Assembly: GCA_012064415.1 (NCBI GenBank)
Contig: SSNU01000172.1
Span: 62,001-126,000 of the forward strand
DNA length: 64,000 nt
Origin: Gyrodactylus bullatarudis
Lineage: Eukaryota; Platyhelminthes; Monogenea; Gyrodactylidea; Gyrodactylidae
Direction: 5' to 3'
The notes under the pieces are model-generated. The model ran no database searches and was not told the origin of the DNA. It saw nothing but the letters and a program-made list of their open reading frames with translations. This document shows positions 31,918-42,410 of this stretch, one piece after another (the stretch's first letter is position 1; every line of letters starts with the position of its first letter). The position numbers were made by a program, and so were the translations under genes.

Positions 31918-33761
31918 GTTCCGCTCCTTTGAAAACGGCTCCCGCTTCTATCGTATACAAATACATGCAATTTGTATATGGTTTCATCATGTCTGGTGGG
32001 CATGCTGGCCAGCCGTTCTTGACATACTTTCTTAAAAGATCGTATTCCTTATCTTTGCAGCTCGCCACATTCTCAATTATAATATCGGGTGCTTTGGTCA
32101 GGTTCAGAGAGTTCAATGACAGGTCTGTTTCATGTTCCTCCTCTTCTAATACGTCTGAATTGCTGTATCTGGACAACAGGTCTGGGAGTGTCATTTCTTC
32201 CCCGGGTTTATAACGAATCTTAAAGTCATATTTGAGCAATGTGAGTCTCCAGTTCTGAATTCTTGATGAGACCCTCTTCTTCGTAACTTTGGCAAATATC
32301 TGCTGTAAAGGTTCGTGATCCGTTTGTATAACGAATTTTCTAGCCATCAGGAATTTCTCTGCGTGTTCCACCGACCATACTATTCCAAGTCCTTCTCTTT
32401 CAATATTGTTATAGTTTTTCTCCGCTTTCCTCAGAACTCTGCTTCCTACTCTGACTATCTCTTGCATCTCAGGATCGTGCGACAGTACGTAACCGATGGC
32501 GTGTTGTGAAGCGTCCGTGTTAAGGTAGAGCATCCTTTTCGCATCATACGGTACTATTAACCCTTTTGCCATCTCCTCAAGTATCTTTTTAACCGCTTCG
32601 GTGTGTTGCTTTTCCCAAGTCCAGGTCGACTCATCTTTTAATAACTCGTATATCACCGCTGCCTTGTGAGAAAAGTTCTTCACGAACCCACCGTAATGAC
32701 GTAATTTCCCCATGAACTGTCGCAAACTTTTCTTATTCTTCGGCATCTCCAGATTTCTCAAATTTTTCATTCTCTCAGAGCTAGGCGTCAGACTGTTTTT
32801 GCTAATACAAAAGCCTAAATATTCGATTTGCTTTTGTGCGATTTTAGATTTGCCTTTGTTTTCCACAAATCCATACTTCCTTAACTTTTCTCTGACTTTG
32901 CTCAAATTTTCGTCATGGTCCTTCTGTGACACGCCTCCTATCAGTATGTCATCCTGGTAAGCTCGACATCTTGAAATACCTTTGAGCACCTTATCCATAA
33001 CTTCCTGAAACATTACTGGAGCAGCCGATATCCCAAAAGGTAATTTCCTGAAAGCGAATTGTCTTTTGTAGGGTGAGATGGTGGTTGCTTTCTGGCTTTC
33101 TTCGTGCAAATCTATTTGATGGAATGCATCCTTTAGATCCAGTACGGAGAATATTTCGCAATCGACAAAGTCCTTATGGATCTCTTCCATCGTAGGCATT
33201 GCATACGCTCGGAAATCAATGAATTTATTTGCTGTTAACCTGTAATCGCCACAGATCCTGATCTTGATGTCTTCCCCTTCACGTCTTTTCACTACTACCA
33301 CAATCGGTGTAGCCATGTCTGGGTATTCTACCGGGTAGATGGTTCCATTTCCCAACCATTTCTCTAATTCTTTCTCCACTAGTTCCATGACACTGTAAGG
33401 TAGAGCTCTGAACTGATAGCAATTTTTCTTGTTATTAGGGTCTGCTGTCCACTTAAAACCAACTTTCACCCTGTTGTCCTTTGTGACCTGATGGATCAAA
33501 GTAGCGAGTCCTAATGCCTGTGACGTTTCGCAGTTTACTATGCATCTCGAGTCCTGCGTAACTAACAGATCTGTTATAACCACGAAACCGTTTAACCTGG
33601 TTAACTTTATGTCTTTGATTACACCGTTAATTTCTACTAATGAACCACCAAATGCGGTCAAACTCATCGGACCTTTCAATTTCTCGATTTTAAGATTGCA
33701 TCTTTTAGCCTCCTTGCATGATATAATATTTGCCATAGATAAGTCGCATGAGTAATTTAAT
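31918..33761 (-). pseudogene. Gypsy protease remnant, reverse transcriptase and RNase H
   Basis: One open frame. RT motifs in order: LGNGTIYPVEYPDMATPIVVV, ICGDYRLTAN, FSVLDLKDAFHQI, FAFRKLPFGISAAPVMFQ, the catalytic YQDDILIGG, and LGFCISKNSL. RNase H follows with YLNTDASQHAIGYVLS, then IEREGLGIVWSVEHAEKFL, VIQTDHEPLQQIF and the end YKPGEEMTLPDLLSR. The segment before RT should be protease, but where D-T/S-G is expected it reads CDLSMANIIS, so the active-site motif is absent. The frame runs on into the MITE at 31,917. Upstream it is continuous with gag if the piggyBac and one TTAA copy are disregarded. Confidence 0.92.
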
Positions 33762-33765
33762 TTAA
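33762..33765. other. piggyBac target duplication, left TTAA
   Basis: TTAA immediately before CCCTTCCGTAGCC; the matching TTAA is at 35,554-35,557. piggyBac elements duplicate exactly TTAA. Confidence 0.9.
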
Positions 33766-34469
33766 CCCTTCCGTAGCCATTGTACCCTGGAGGGAACATT
33801 GCATTCAAAATGCATTTTTAGATCGAAAATTTGCATTTTCACAAAAAGTTTTATTCTCATTCTATTATTTAAGAAATGCTCTTTAAGATGATATAAAAAC
33901 CAACTTTATTTTTGATTTAAAAAAATTAAAAAATTTACATTGAAAATCGGAAAATTCAAAAAATAATTTTTTCCCAAATTGGATATATTGAATGAATTTT
34001 AAAAATTCTTATCGAAATAATGAAGAGTAGAAAAAAATCATCTAAATAATATAGCTTTTCTTTTACATGTTCCTGCAATAATCAACTTTATATCTTATTT
34101 CGTTGCAGAGATATTCTTAATTGAAATCTTGTTCCCATGGGGGTACACTGGCATCCCCAAGAACTATAATAGTAATTATTTTTCAATAATTTTATGAAAA
34201 AACCATCAATAATCTCAATTTTAAATGTAAGTTTTATTAGCATAGTTTCTAATCGTATTAATTATACGTATAATACTTGAAAAATTAAAATATTTTAAAT
34301 TAAATATATTATTTTCATCATTCATGAATCCCTTAGAAACATTGAGAATTTTTAAAAACCTAAACTAATGACAGGGTCTTTTCTTTAACCAATAAGAATA
34401 TTCTGATTAAAGAATATTATCGAAATAAGTACAATTATCATCATATAGGAGTTTATTTCATTGCAAATA

Positions 34470-35117
34470 ATGAGTCTCATTGATAATATCAACCCTGATG
34501 TCAGTGCTATGGAGGATTGTGAATCAGACGAATCCTGCTTGGAAATACAAGAGGATTTACTTTCTGATGAAGAAGAAATCATTTATACCCACAACAGGAC
34601 ACTGAAGTGGGAAAAGAGAGATATGAAGGAACCCATAACTGATTTCAGATCACCTCCCGAATTGGACCGATCAAGCAGAACAGTTCTAGAATGTTTTCAA
34701 GAATTCATCACTGACGAGATGCTAGATCTTTGCTTGGAAGAGAGTGAGAAATATGCATTGCAGAACTCAGGCCAAAGTTTAAACTTGACCAAACAAGAGC
34801 TCCGTCAGATAATTGGCATGCATATCTTAATGGGAATAATTCGACTGCCTGCTGTCTGTATGTATTGGGAAAGTGACACGAGAATAGACAATATTGCATC
34901 AGTAATGAGCCGAAACAGATATCGTAAAATCGTTGGAAATCTTCATTTTACTGATAATCTCATGGCTACAGAAGAAACGAAGAGAGACAAAATTTGGAAG
35001 ATTAGAAAATGGGTTGATATGTTCAATATGTCTTGCATTACTTCAAGAGATCCAGATGAATTTCAATCGATTGATGAACTGATGATTCCAACAAAAGGAA
35101 AATCCATTAGATAACAT
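34470..35117 (+). pseudogene. piggyBac transposase, N-terminal part to first catalytic Asp
   Basis: Open from the ATG at 34,470 to TAA near 35,112. An acidic N-terminus (ESDESCLEIQEDLLSDEEE) precedes the DDE_Tnp_1_7 start (PELDRSSRTVLECFQEFI), then GMHILMGIIRLPAVCMYW, MSRNRYRKIVGNLHF and DEFQSIDELMIPTKGKS, the last holding the first catalytic Asp. The frame then breaks and the second and third Asp region is deleted; only the C-terminal finger at about 35,190-35,344 remains. Transposase would excise and insert at TTAA. Confidence 0.88.
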
Positions 35118-35187
35118 TTTTAGGAAAATTTTGTCCAGTACAACAGTACATAAAAGGTAAACCCAATCCCTGGGGAATAAAAGTGGT

Positions 35188-35344
35188 GAGAGACAATTTC
35201 AGTCATTGGCCGTCCCACTCTACTCGTGAAGACAGAGGAAGATGTAAAAAATGTGGCCAAAAGACGCAAATATACTGTTCAAAGTGTAAAGTTAAATTGT
35301 GTTTTGTTCAGAACCGTGAATGTTTCACAGAATACCATAAATAA
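35188..35344 (+). pseudogene. piggyBac transposase C-terminal Cys-rich zinc finger
   Basis: A second open segment encodes HWPSHSTREDRGRCKKCG followed by TQIYCSKCKVKLCFVQNREC and an F-T-E-Y-H end. This C-C-C-C-H-C arrangement is the RING/PHD-like finger that closes piggyBac transposases and binds the terminal repeats. It is separated from the N-terminal part by the internal deletion and a frame change; a short PNPWGIKV-like stretch of the core lies just before it. Confidence 0.82.
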
Positions 35345-35553
35345 AATTTTTCTATTTAAAAATTATTTTGTCGCTTACAAGTAGATTGATCTTAGGCATG
35401 CCGTTGTACCCTCTTGGGAACATGAAATATTTTTAAAACTATAAGTCTTAGAAAAAAACTAATTGTACCATTGAATTCAGAAACTTTGATTTGGTCAAGA
35501 TAACATAAAATATTTTTTTTCTTGAAAAAAAAATTTCCCTGGCTACGAAAGGG

Positions 35554-36395
35554 TTAATGATTTTATTTTCCTCATCTTGACTTGAATAAGAATCTGACGC
35601 AGCTTCGCCACGTTTCCATCTCTCAGGTTCATGCGCGTTTACTGAGTTCGTCTTAAGCTTCAGATTCTTCTTCTTCGTTTTCTTTCTTGGGCAATGGTTT
35701 GCAAAATGACCTTCCATATTGCATTCGTGACATGGCCTGGCTTTGTAGAAACATTCCGAAGTCTTATGGTTTTGCTTATTGCATATGCTGCACCTAGCAT
35801 CACCCCTAGGCTTCTTCTGTTTCACAAGTGCATTCACAGATGGCCTTTCTTTGCTATCCAGTATTCCTTCAATTAACTTCCTTGCGTCTATGCTTTTATC
35901 CAGGCTTGCCGCTCTCGCCCAGACATCTTTCCACGGCTTGTTTTCCATCTTCAGGAGATCACTTCTCATTTCATTGTCCCTGAGACCCGTGATGAGTGCA
36001 AATACCATTCTGTCGTCCTTCGATAACCCAAAATCACAACGATCAGCCTGTGTAATCAGCCTGCTGGTAAAAAGATTTAGATCTTCCTCGGGCTTCTGCT
36101 TTAACTCATTGAATTTCATTCTTTCCAGTGTTTTATTTGTCCCACCTGTTACATGTGCTTTGAATTTGCTACTGATATCCGAAAATTTCATCTTGGTGAC
36201 GTCTGATCCAGGGAGTATTTGTGTGAATTTTACCATTGACTCGTCTGACAACATGACAATGAACTTAAGTGTTTTGACAGCTTCGTCAGTTATCTCCTCT
36301 ATCTGAAAATAGCACTCCAACCTACTAAAGTAGGCTTGCATTACTTCAATTGTTTCTGGTAGAGATTCAAACGATTTTTGTGCCCATGTCACCAT
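35554..36395 (-). pseudogene. Gypsy gag with two CCHC zinc knuckles
   Basis: Open frame starting at ATG 36,395. The first 180 residues form a capsid-type helical region (MVTWAQKSFESLPETIEVMQ, a KPEEDLNLFTSRLITQA segment, ALITGLRDNEMR). Then come two Cys knuckles, CSICNKQNHKTSEC and CHECNMEGHFANHC, followed by a Lys-rich stretch and an acidic Ser-rich linker. The frame is cut at the TTAA by the piggyBac and continues in pol beyond it. The A of the start codon is the last base of the 5' LTR, so the coding frame begins at the LTR border. Confidence 0.9.
36383..36394 (-). promoter_or_regulatory. Candidate primer-binding site of the Gypsy element
   Basis: Directly after the LTR (minus strand) comes TGGTGACATGGGC. 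TGG at this place is the expected complement of a tRNA CCA end. The priming tRNA was not identified. The site is also the first codons of gag. Confidence 0.5.
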
Positions 36396-36547
36396 GATAT
36401 AAGCAAAGATGTTAATTGGAATGGGAATATAAGTATATTATCCCGCCTCTTTATTGATCATATAAACAAGCTTAATTGAGTTTTATCTAGTCTTGTTTAT
36501 TCCATTGAATTATGGAACTAATACAAATGTTTTACAGATATATATCA
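36395..36547 (-). repeat. 5' LTR of the Gypsy element
   Basis: 153 bp, TG...CA ends, matching the LTR at 30,370-30,522 except at one base. It lies next to the target copy ATACT at 36,548-36,552. A TTTATATG/CATATAAA-like AT-rich core may serve as promoter, but this is not established. Confidence 0.92.
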
Positions 36548-36690
36548 ATACTTTATCGCGAATTCACCAAAGAAATATCGCATAAGCTACTCACAAGTGA
36601 ACCGAATAAAAAAATAATAAGAATCTATTAACGTTGAGATTAAAATAAAATATTGAGATAAATTTCAAAATTTTGATCTTGATCTTAATT
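36548..36690. repeat. hAT-like MITE, right part of the split copy
   Basis: Starts with the duplicated ATACT and continues TTTATCGCGAATTCACC, ACTCACAAGTGAACCGAATA and AATTTCAAAATTTTGATC. All are matched by 51,886-52,015. The expected terminal GAGGCTCT is not found, so the right end is lost. Confidence 0.55.
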
Positions 36691-37249
36691 TATGAATTCC
36701 ACTGAAAATAAAGTACTTACTAACTAAAAGAAATCAGACAAGAAAGTGTCAATTCCAAAAGAGAAAAGCAAGTCAAATAATACAACCGGTAGAAGCCATT
36801 ATAATTTATAGGCAAGTAATTTGAAAAAAAACTAAAACTCATCAAAGACTAAGACCAAGAGAATTTAAATGTATTAAACTTGAATTGGATTTAATTCAAT
36901 GTTTCTGTAAAAAAAATTATACTTTCATCTATAGAATGTATCTGAATATTTCTTTGTACTATCAGTCATGATATTTATTGATGGAAAGATAAAAGAGATT
37001 TTTCTGATCCACCATAAATCTCGGCCGATAGGATTATAAAGAATAATTTGATTCGCCTTTACTTCTCTCTCTTTCTTTCTCTAAAAACATCATGTTTATT
37101 ATTATTTGTGTCTCTTTAGAAACTTTATGCTAATTATGTTTGCAACTAGAGAAAGATGGAGATTAAATAAAGGTACTGAATAGTAGAGTAGGCCACATTT
37201 TCCCAGTCTTAATCTCATTTTGAAGATAATGAAAAACTAAGCATTTTTC

Positions 37250-37590
37250 CTATAAAACAATACGATTTCGAGTTTGTTCTGATATACAAAATCCCAATTG
37301 AAGAGGACAATTTTTAAACACGCCCCAAGATTTTCTCAATGAATTTTACTACGAGAAAGGATAAAATCAAGATTTTTGAATACATTTTGCAAAATTTTGA
37401 ATAGAAGTAAGGATTATTGTAAAAATTGAGTATTTTTTCACATGTTGAAAGAAATCCTTAGGAAATTAGGTAAATTTTGATGATTTTTGGGAAAATGGGA
37501 TTCTTGTATATCAGAGCATGAAAAATTTTCATTTTAATTTCATTAATGTGTTTTTCTCGGTTCAAAAATTAATTTTTGATTAATGTATGG
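37250..37590. repeat. Interspersed repeat R2, copy 3
   Basis: Diverged match to 10,765-11,060: GTTCTGATATACAAAATC, ACTACGAGAAAGGA, GTAAAAATTGAGTA, GGAAATTAGG, GGGAAAATGGGATTC, GTGTTTTTCTCGGTTC in the same order. Flanked by ordinary intron sequence (36,691-37,249 and 37,591-38,860) in which nothing else is recognised. Confidence 0.55.
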
Positions 37591-38860
37591 AACATTAATT
37601 TTGTACCCTAATGAATAGCTATTAAGTCAAAGGTGCATTTCGTTGAGTAGTAAGCAGTGAAGGTCCAATGTTTCTTCCACATTAATCTTAAAAATCTTCA
37701 AGTATATGGCATGTATTGGATGAGTATGCCCGAAATAAAGGGCCTTATGTGAAAACCTTCTTTTTTTACCAAATAATGAACTGATTATCGATATTTCAAC
37801 TTGAAACCAGTATTTTACAGTATCGTTCGACCCCTAATCTAACTGATTTATTAACTTTTTAATGAATCACCTTTAATTTATCAATAGAAATGAGGTGTGT
37901 TCGCCCGTGGGGATTTTAAAAACACCAAAGTCTTTTATATGCATCCTCTATTTATAATTAACACGATTGTCGTAATGGAAGCGATTTTTAATGTACTATA
38001 TCTCATAATTCAGCTATTGAAAGGTATTAAAAACTTAGTTCATCTTATGAATCAAATTGGACTATATAAACTTGGGAAGAACTTATAGCTTTCAACGTGA
38101 CTTTATAAACCAGTGCTCTTTTCATGAATAATTGTAAATTCTATTGGAAAAATATTATTCCCGACCATTATTCAGACCATTTTAGCTTTTCATTTGTGTT
38201 CGTGATAAGAAACATGGTATGGCGTATGACAATTGTATATTTAAAATAAGCTGAATAGCCTACAGTAATAAAAAGACTCAGAGATTTTCATAAATACTAA
38301 AATCAAAAAAAATCGTTTGATTCACAGATTTCAGATCTCAGTACTACTTAGTCAGTAGGTATTAGGCCATAACAACTGATTTCTTCAATTTTAAAATTTA
38401 TTTATTGTACCAATTCTAAATACTCTTCCAGGAGTTTTAAAAAAATTTACATTTTTAACTTTTTTTTAAATTCTGAAAATTCAAGACTATAGACAATGTT
38501 AATTTGATCTGACCGCGATTCAAGCGCTATTACCTGTTAAAATTAATGCATATCAATAAGAGGTGAGATAAAAACCAGAGTTCTCTTACTAACGGCGAAC
38601 GAACAGAGATTAACGCAGGACTGGAGCCTGCGCTGCTTAGAAGTAAATCAACACTGTGTTTCAGGTTTCTTGATAATGGTCTAATTTTGCGTTTAACTGT
38701 ATTTGAATAAATTAAGACTTCGAAATCGATAAGAATTTTGAGATCCATTTCTTTTGAAAAGTCTCATTAGTTTATCTTGGTGATCCACTGATAGTTATCA
38801 TTATACTTTTTCATAGAAAATTGATTTTTCGTGCATGAAAGAAAAATCAAAGAGACTTAC

Positions 38861-38968
38861 ACATCTGATAATGGATTATTTTTCCTGTAAAGTGAAGGAG
38901 CTATGGAGCCAGTCCTAGCTCTCTGCTTCTGGAATTCGCTCATTGGGGCTTCAAACTTTCGTGCACTC
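38861..38968 (-). CDS. PDE4: PDE4 exon: long-isoform linker before UCR1
   Basis: 108 bp between acceptor TTTCACAG and donor GATGT|GTAAGT. It encodes ARKFEAPMSEFQKQRARTGS followed by IAPSLYRKNNPLSDV. It takes one base to finish a Gly codon from the exon ending at 59,462 and gives two bases to the UCR1 exon, so both phases fit. In mammals this place holds the RRESFLYRSDSDYDLSP block; here only a loose equivalent remains (QRARTGS...LYRKNNPLSD). I am confident that it is an exon of this gene on splice and phase grounds, less so on homology. Confidence 0.72.
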
Positions 38969-40545
38969 CTGTGAAATGAAAAATTAAATTAAAGTAAAGT
39001 TTTTTTCTCTTTTAAATAGACAAGAAAAAAAACATAAAATGTGATAAGCAAGGAAGAGGAGACAGAATGAGACGAAAAGAGGAAGATGATCAGGGAATAA
39101 TGATCTCAAGTTACATAAAGAGAATGGAAAAAATATTATTTCCTTGAATAACAAAAAAAATAAATTTTTCCTCTCTTGCTTTCTCATCATCCTTGTGAAT
39201 TTAATTATTTCGTTAACCCTTTCTCTACCTCTCTCTCTAACTGCGACCCTCCCCCTTTTAAATCTTTGATTAAATTTTTTTTTCTATGTGACTCTCCACT
39301 AATTATGTGAAATTGCATTAGAAAGTCTTGATGTTTAAAAATAAAATACTCACTGAGTATCACTCAACGTTTCATGTTGCATATTTTAATGGATTTCATG
39401 AAATATTCCTTACACACAATAATCAGTCTCTTACAACAATACTGAGAATTCATATAATCATTATAATCATTATTATTTGTGTGGGTAATCAGCGATAACT
39501 AGGCTAGGTTGAAATTTATTTCTCTGAGCAATTAACGTTAGAATCAGATGAGGTTTGGCATATTTCTGAAGAGTAAAAATCATACCAAGTTATGGTAATG
39601 TCCGTTTTTACTATCATCTCCCACAGAAATTCAAGAGAAAAACAAATTATACCATGGTACTCAACTTCATAATAGGGTTTTTATCTGATTAAGTTGTAAA
39701 CTCTTTTAATTTCCAAGATATTCAGGTTTTAAGTGGTTGAGTAGAATTCTTCGAAATTATTCCGTGTTCAGTCAAAACAAAATGATGTAACATTTTCAGT
39801 GTAAAACCATGTGGATTTTATTGAATAGATGTTAGAGTAATACTTATTAATTTTTTTAGTAACAAACGGCTGATTTACCACATTAAACTGAGGTTTGTAT
39901 ATACAAAATAGTATATAATAAAAAGGTATAAGCTGAAAAGGTGTATAAAAATAAATTTAATCACAAGCAAGATCATATGATCGTGGAGGCAATTGGTTCC
40001 AGAAAACTTTTCTATTTATTATCAGGAATTATTCTTTTACGCTTTTTTATCTAAATCCATAACTCAGTTTGTAAATGGTAAGCTGGAAAGAAGTGAAGCT
40101 CTATGAAATAATGGGTTCTTAATTCTGAAAATTACGAAAATTTTATGTGAGTTATGAATCCTTTGCCTCAATAAAAGAAATAAAATGTATGCTTTTCGGA
40201 GAGAAGAAAAGACGAGCTTCCTCTAAAATGATTTTATTTGTATTGTTACATTTGAAGAACAAAATTATAAAAACTATTCGAGGAAACAGCAGATGGTTCT
40301 CTTATTTTTGCCAACAAGAATAATAATATCGATTTATGAAAACGAGAATTTTATTTTTGAGAAATTAGTCTAGGATTATTGAAATACTCTATTTGTGCGT
40401 GTGTATTCTCTCAAAATTATGGTAATTATCATCATCTTTATCATAAAAGAATGGGTGGAAAATGTTGCATCATAATGAATGAAAAAGGAGAGCAATTTGC
40501 CCAAAAGTTAAATGAATACAGAAAAAGCAGCCCCTATTATTGCAA
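38969..40545. other. PDE4 intron, no feature recognised
   Basis: AT-rich intron. A short pyrimidine-rich tract near 39,210-39,260 and a minus-strand Phe/Leu-rich open frame at 38,984-39,190 show no domain. Confidence 0.4.
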
Positions 40546-40702
40546 GGTTTATCTAAAATTATTTCGTTTCAGTCAAAAATGTAAGGGTGTGATCCATTCG
40601 CAAGTTGTAACATTCAGCAACATGGGCTAATTCGTTACCAAATAAGACGAACTTAGGCTTATATTACCTGAGCCCCTGGAATTAAATAATTGTAGATAAT
40701 AA
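40546..40702. repeat. Small palindromic repeat, decayed copy
   Basis: Shares GATCCATTCGCAAGTTGTAA, ACATGGGCT, TTACCAAATAAGA and ATATTACCTGAG with 47,099-47,254 and has degenerate inverted ends (AATTATTTCG / complement). Noncoding. Confidence 0.5.
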
Positions 40703-42363
40703 TAAAACTAATTAACGCCTAAGAAAGATACGATTAAAAAAGATAAGAAATTGATGTTTTCTTGGGTTTTCAATTTTAAAGTTTTTCTTATTTCGAATTT
40801 TGCGAAATTCTTATTAAAAATTATACGGTTCGAATGAGTGATTCAAACACATAAAGATTGGTTAGATATTAATAATATCTAATTAATAATATCATATTAT
40901 TTACAAATATAGTATAGTACAAAATATATAGTTACTTACAAGTAACTATATTATTATTATTATTTAAAGGAATGAATTCACATAAGTTTCAGATCAAATT
41001 TCGATTTTACTTAAGAGGTGAGCAATAAGTGCCATGGTCTTTAAACAATTCAAACATGTATGGCATAGTGTTTGGTCATAGTTGAAAGTCACCTTGATAC
41101 GTGTCAAACTACCAGACTAACTTTACAATGTAGTCTACATATATCATATTTGGATTTTATTCTTGACTAGGATGTAATTTAGATACATGCTAAATTCTTA
41201 AGGCAAGTTTCTTGGCTTTTCCGCATCGAATAACATTATCGAGATTATGAAAGCCCTAGTCATCAAAATGAAATTAAAACCACTAAATTAAGTAAAATTC
41301 CAAAAATTGTTAATAAAAAAAATATACAGTTATGCACTAATTTTGTAGTGCAAGAATGTGCACAACCCGATTTTCCACCTAAAAATAAGAGTTCGTAACC
41401 CAAAATTTCTCAAATAGGTGTATCATAATTGTTATTCAAAAATGTTTCTACTTGAAAGTAGCAACACGAAATATATATATATTCACGGGCAAATCTCAAA
41501 AATATTTTTGTATTTGGGATTCTTTCTTTAATTGATGCAAAAACAAAATTCTCATCCCCAAGATTGAACGGAGAATATACTGCATATCGATTGAGAAATA
41601 TGACTAGTCAATATCTTATAGTCAAAGGAAATTTATAGTCTTTTTAATAAGTTAAATTCCTATAAAAGACGATAGATTGGATAGATTACCATGACAACTC
41701 AGTAAGAAATACAATAAAGTCAAGAAAATTGATGTTAAATTCATCATAAAACAAAGTATAAATGATTAATCTCCAATCAATACAGGAAAATCCGTACACT
41801 TCTTTTGAGATCATGTCAGTTTAAACAATCAAGAATACATGGCTCAAAAGATCATACCAAGAGTATAGACACTCCCATTAGACAACACATTATCATCATT
41901 ATTCTAGTGAAAGGGGAATTCTTTTATTCATTATCATTATACAAATATATTTATGTACATAATAAAATGAACTAAGATCAAGTAATATCAATATTACTGA
42001 TATTTCTATTGATACAGAGAAAAGAAAGCACTACTATTATATTTGAATGAAAGCTCATTTATTGATTTTTATTCATACTACATACTACTATAGAAAAAGA
42101 GGAAGAAAGTAAAATAAGAGAGAGAGAGAGTATTGAAAATAAAAATACATATATATGCAACTATTATTATTATGATGGGGAAAGAGGATAGTGTGTGTGT
42201 GAGAGGAAAAAAGGGAATAATTTAATCGGATCATCTTCCCGAATCGATAATTCTTATTATCCTCTGACGAAATAAATAACTCCAAATAATGACAAAGACC
42301 CAGAGATAGGTAGGGATCATCAGTGAATTAGAGCACTGCTTTTTTCTCGAAGAAGTATGTTCA
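40703..42363. other. PDE4 intron, microsatellite-bearing
   Basis: AT-rich, with (GA)n at about 42,116-42,130 and (GT)n at about 42,191-42,202. A short AATAATATC-type palindrome lies near 40,870-40,900. No genes. Confidence 0.45.
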
Positions 42364-42410
42364 AATCTATATTTTAACCCTTTCATGAAGTTCGCCCCAT
42401 ATAGGGCGAT
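42364..42410. mobile_element. Solo piggyBac-type end at TTAA
   Basis: TTAA followed by CCCTTTCATGAAG and the palindrome TCGCCCCATATAGGGCGA. The layout equals that of the end at 28,940-28,976: TTAA, CCCTTTC, about six bases, perfect hairpin. No opposite end was found to the right. Confidence 0.4.

Larger units (their letters stand above)
33766..35553. mobile_element. piggyBac-type transposon inside the Gypsy element
   Basis: 1,788 bp with terminal inverted repeats CCCTTCCGTAGCCA (left) and CCCTTTCGTAGCCA (right, complemented), flanked by TTAA on both sides. Subterminal motifs of the form GTACCC-N4-GGGAAC occur at 33,781-33,797 and 35,407-35,421, with a related inverted TTCCCATGGGGGTAC near 34,133. 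It carries an internally deleted transposase gene on the plus strand. Because it interrupts a Gypsy copy with nearly identical LTRs, it moved here recently and probably with transposase from elsewhere. Confidence 0.93.
30370..36547 (-). mobile_element. Ty3/Gypsy LTR retrotransposon, recent, hosting two nested elements
   Basis: Identical 153-bp LTRs except for one base lie at 30,370-30,522 and 36,395-36,547, and a perfect 5-bp duplication ATACT flanks them (30,365-30,369 and 36,548-36,552). Minus-strand order is gag, protease region, RT, RNase H, integrase. Without the piggyBac (1.79 kb) and the FB-A MITE (about 0.65 kb) the element is about 3.7 kb. gag and pol share one frame across the piggyBac site. 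The integrase zinc finger region is missing at the MITE. One LTR difference in 153 bp points to a young insertion. Confidence 0.93.

Noticed and set aside
38530..38748. Minus-strand frame with a GC-richer segment (GCAGGACTGGAGCCTGC), considered as another PDE4 first exon
   Set aside because: No donor in the required phase and no PDE4-like peptide; it lies within the intron after the exon at 38,861.
42110..42205. (GA)n and (GT)n tracts as regulatory elements
   Set aside because: Short ordinary microsatellites in an intron; nothing ties them to a function.
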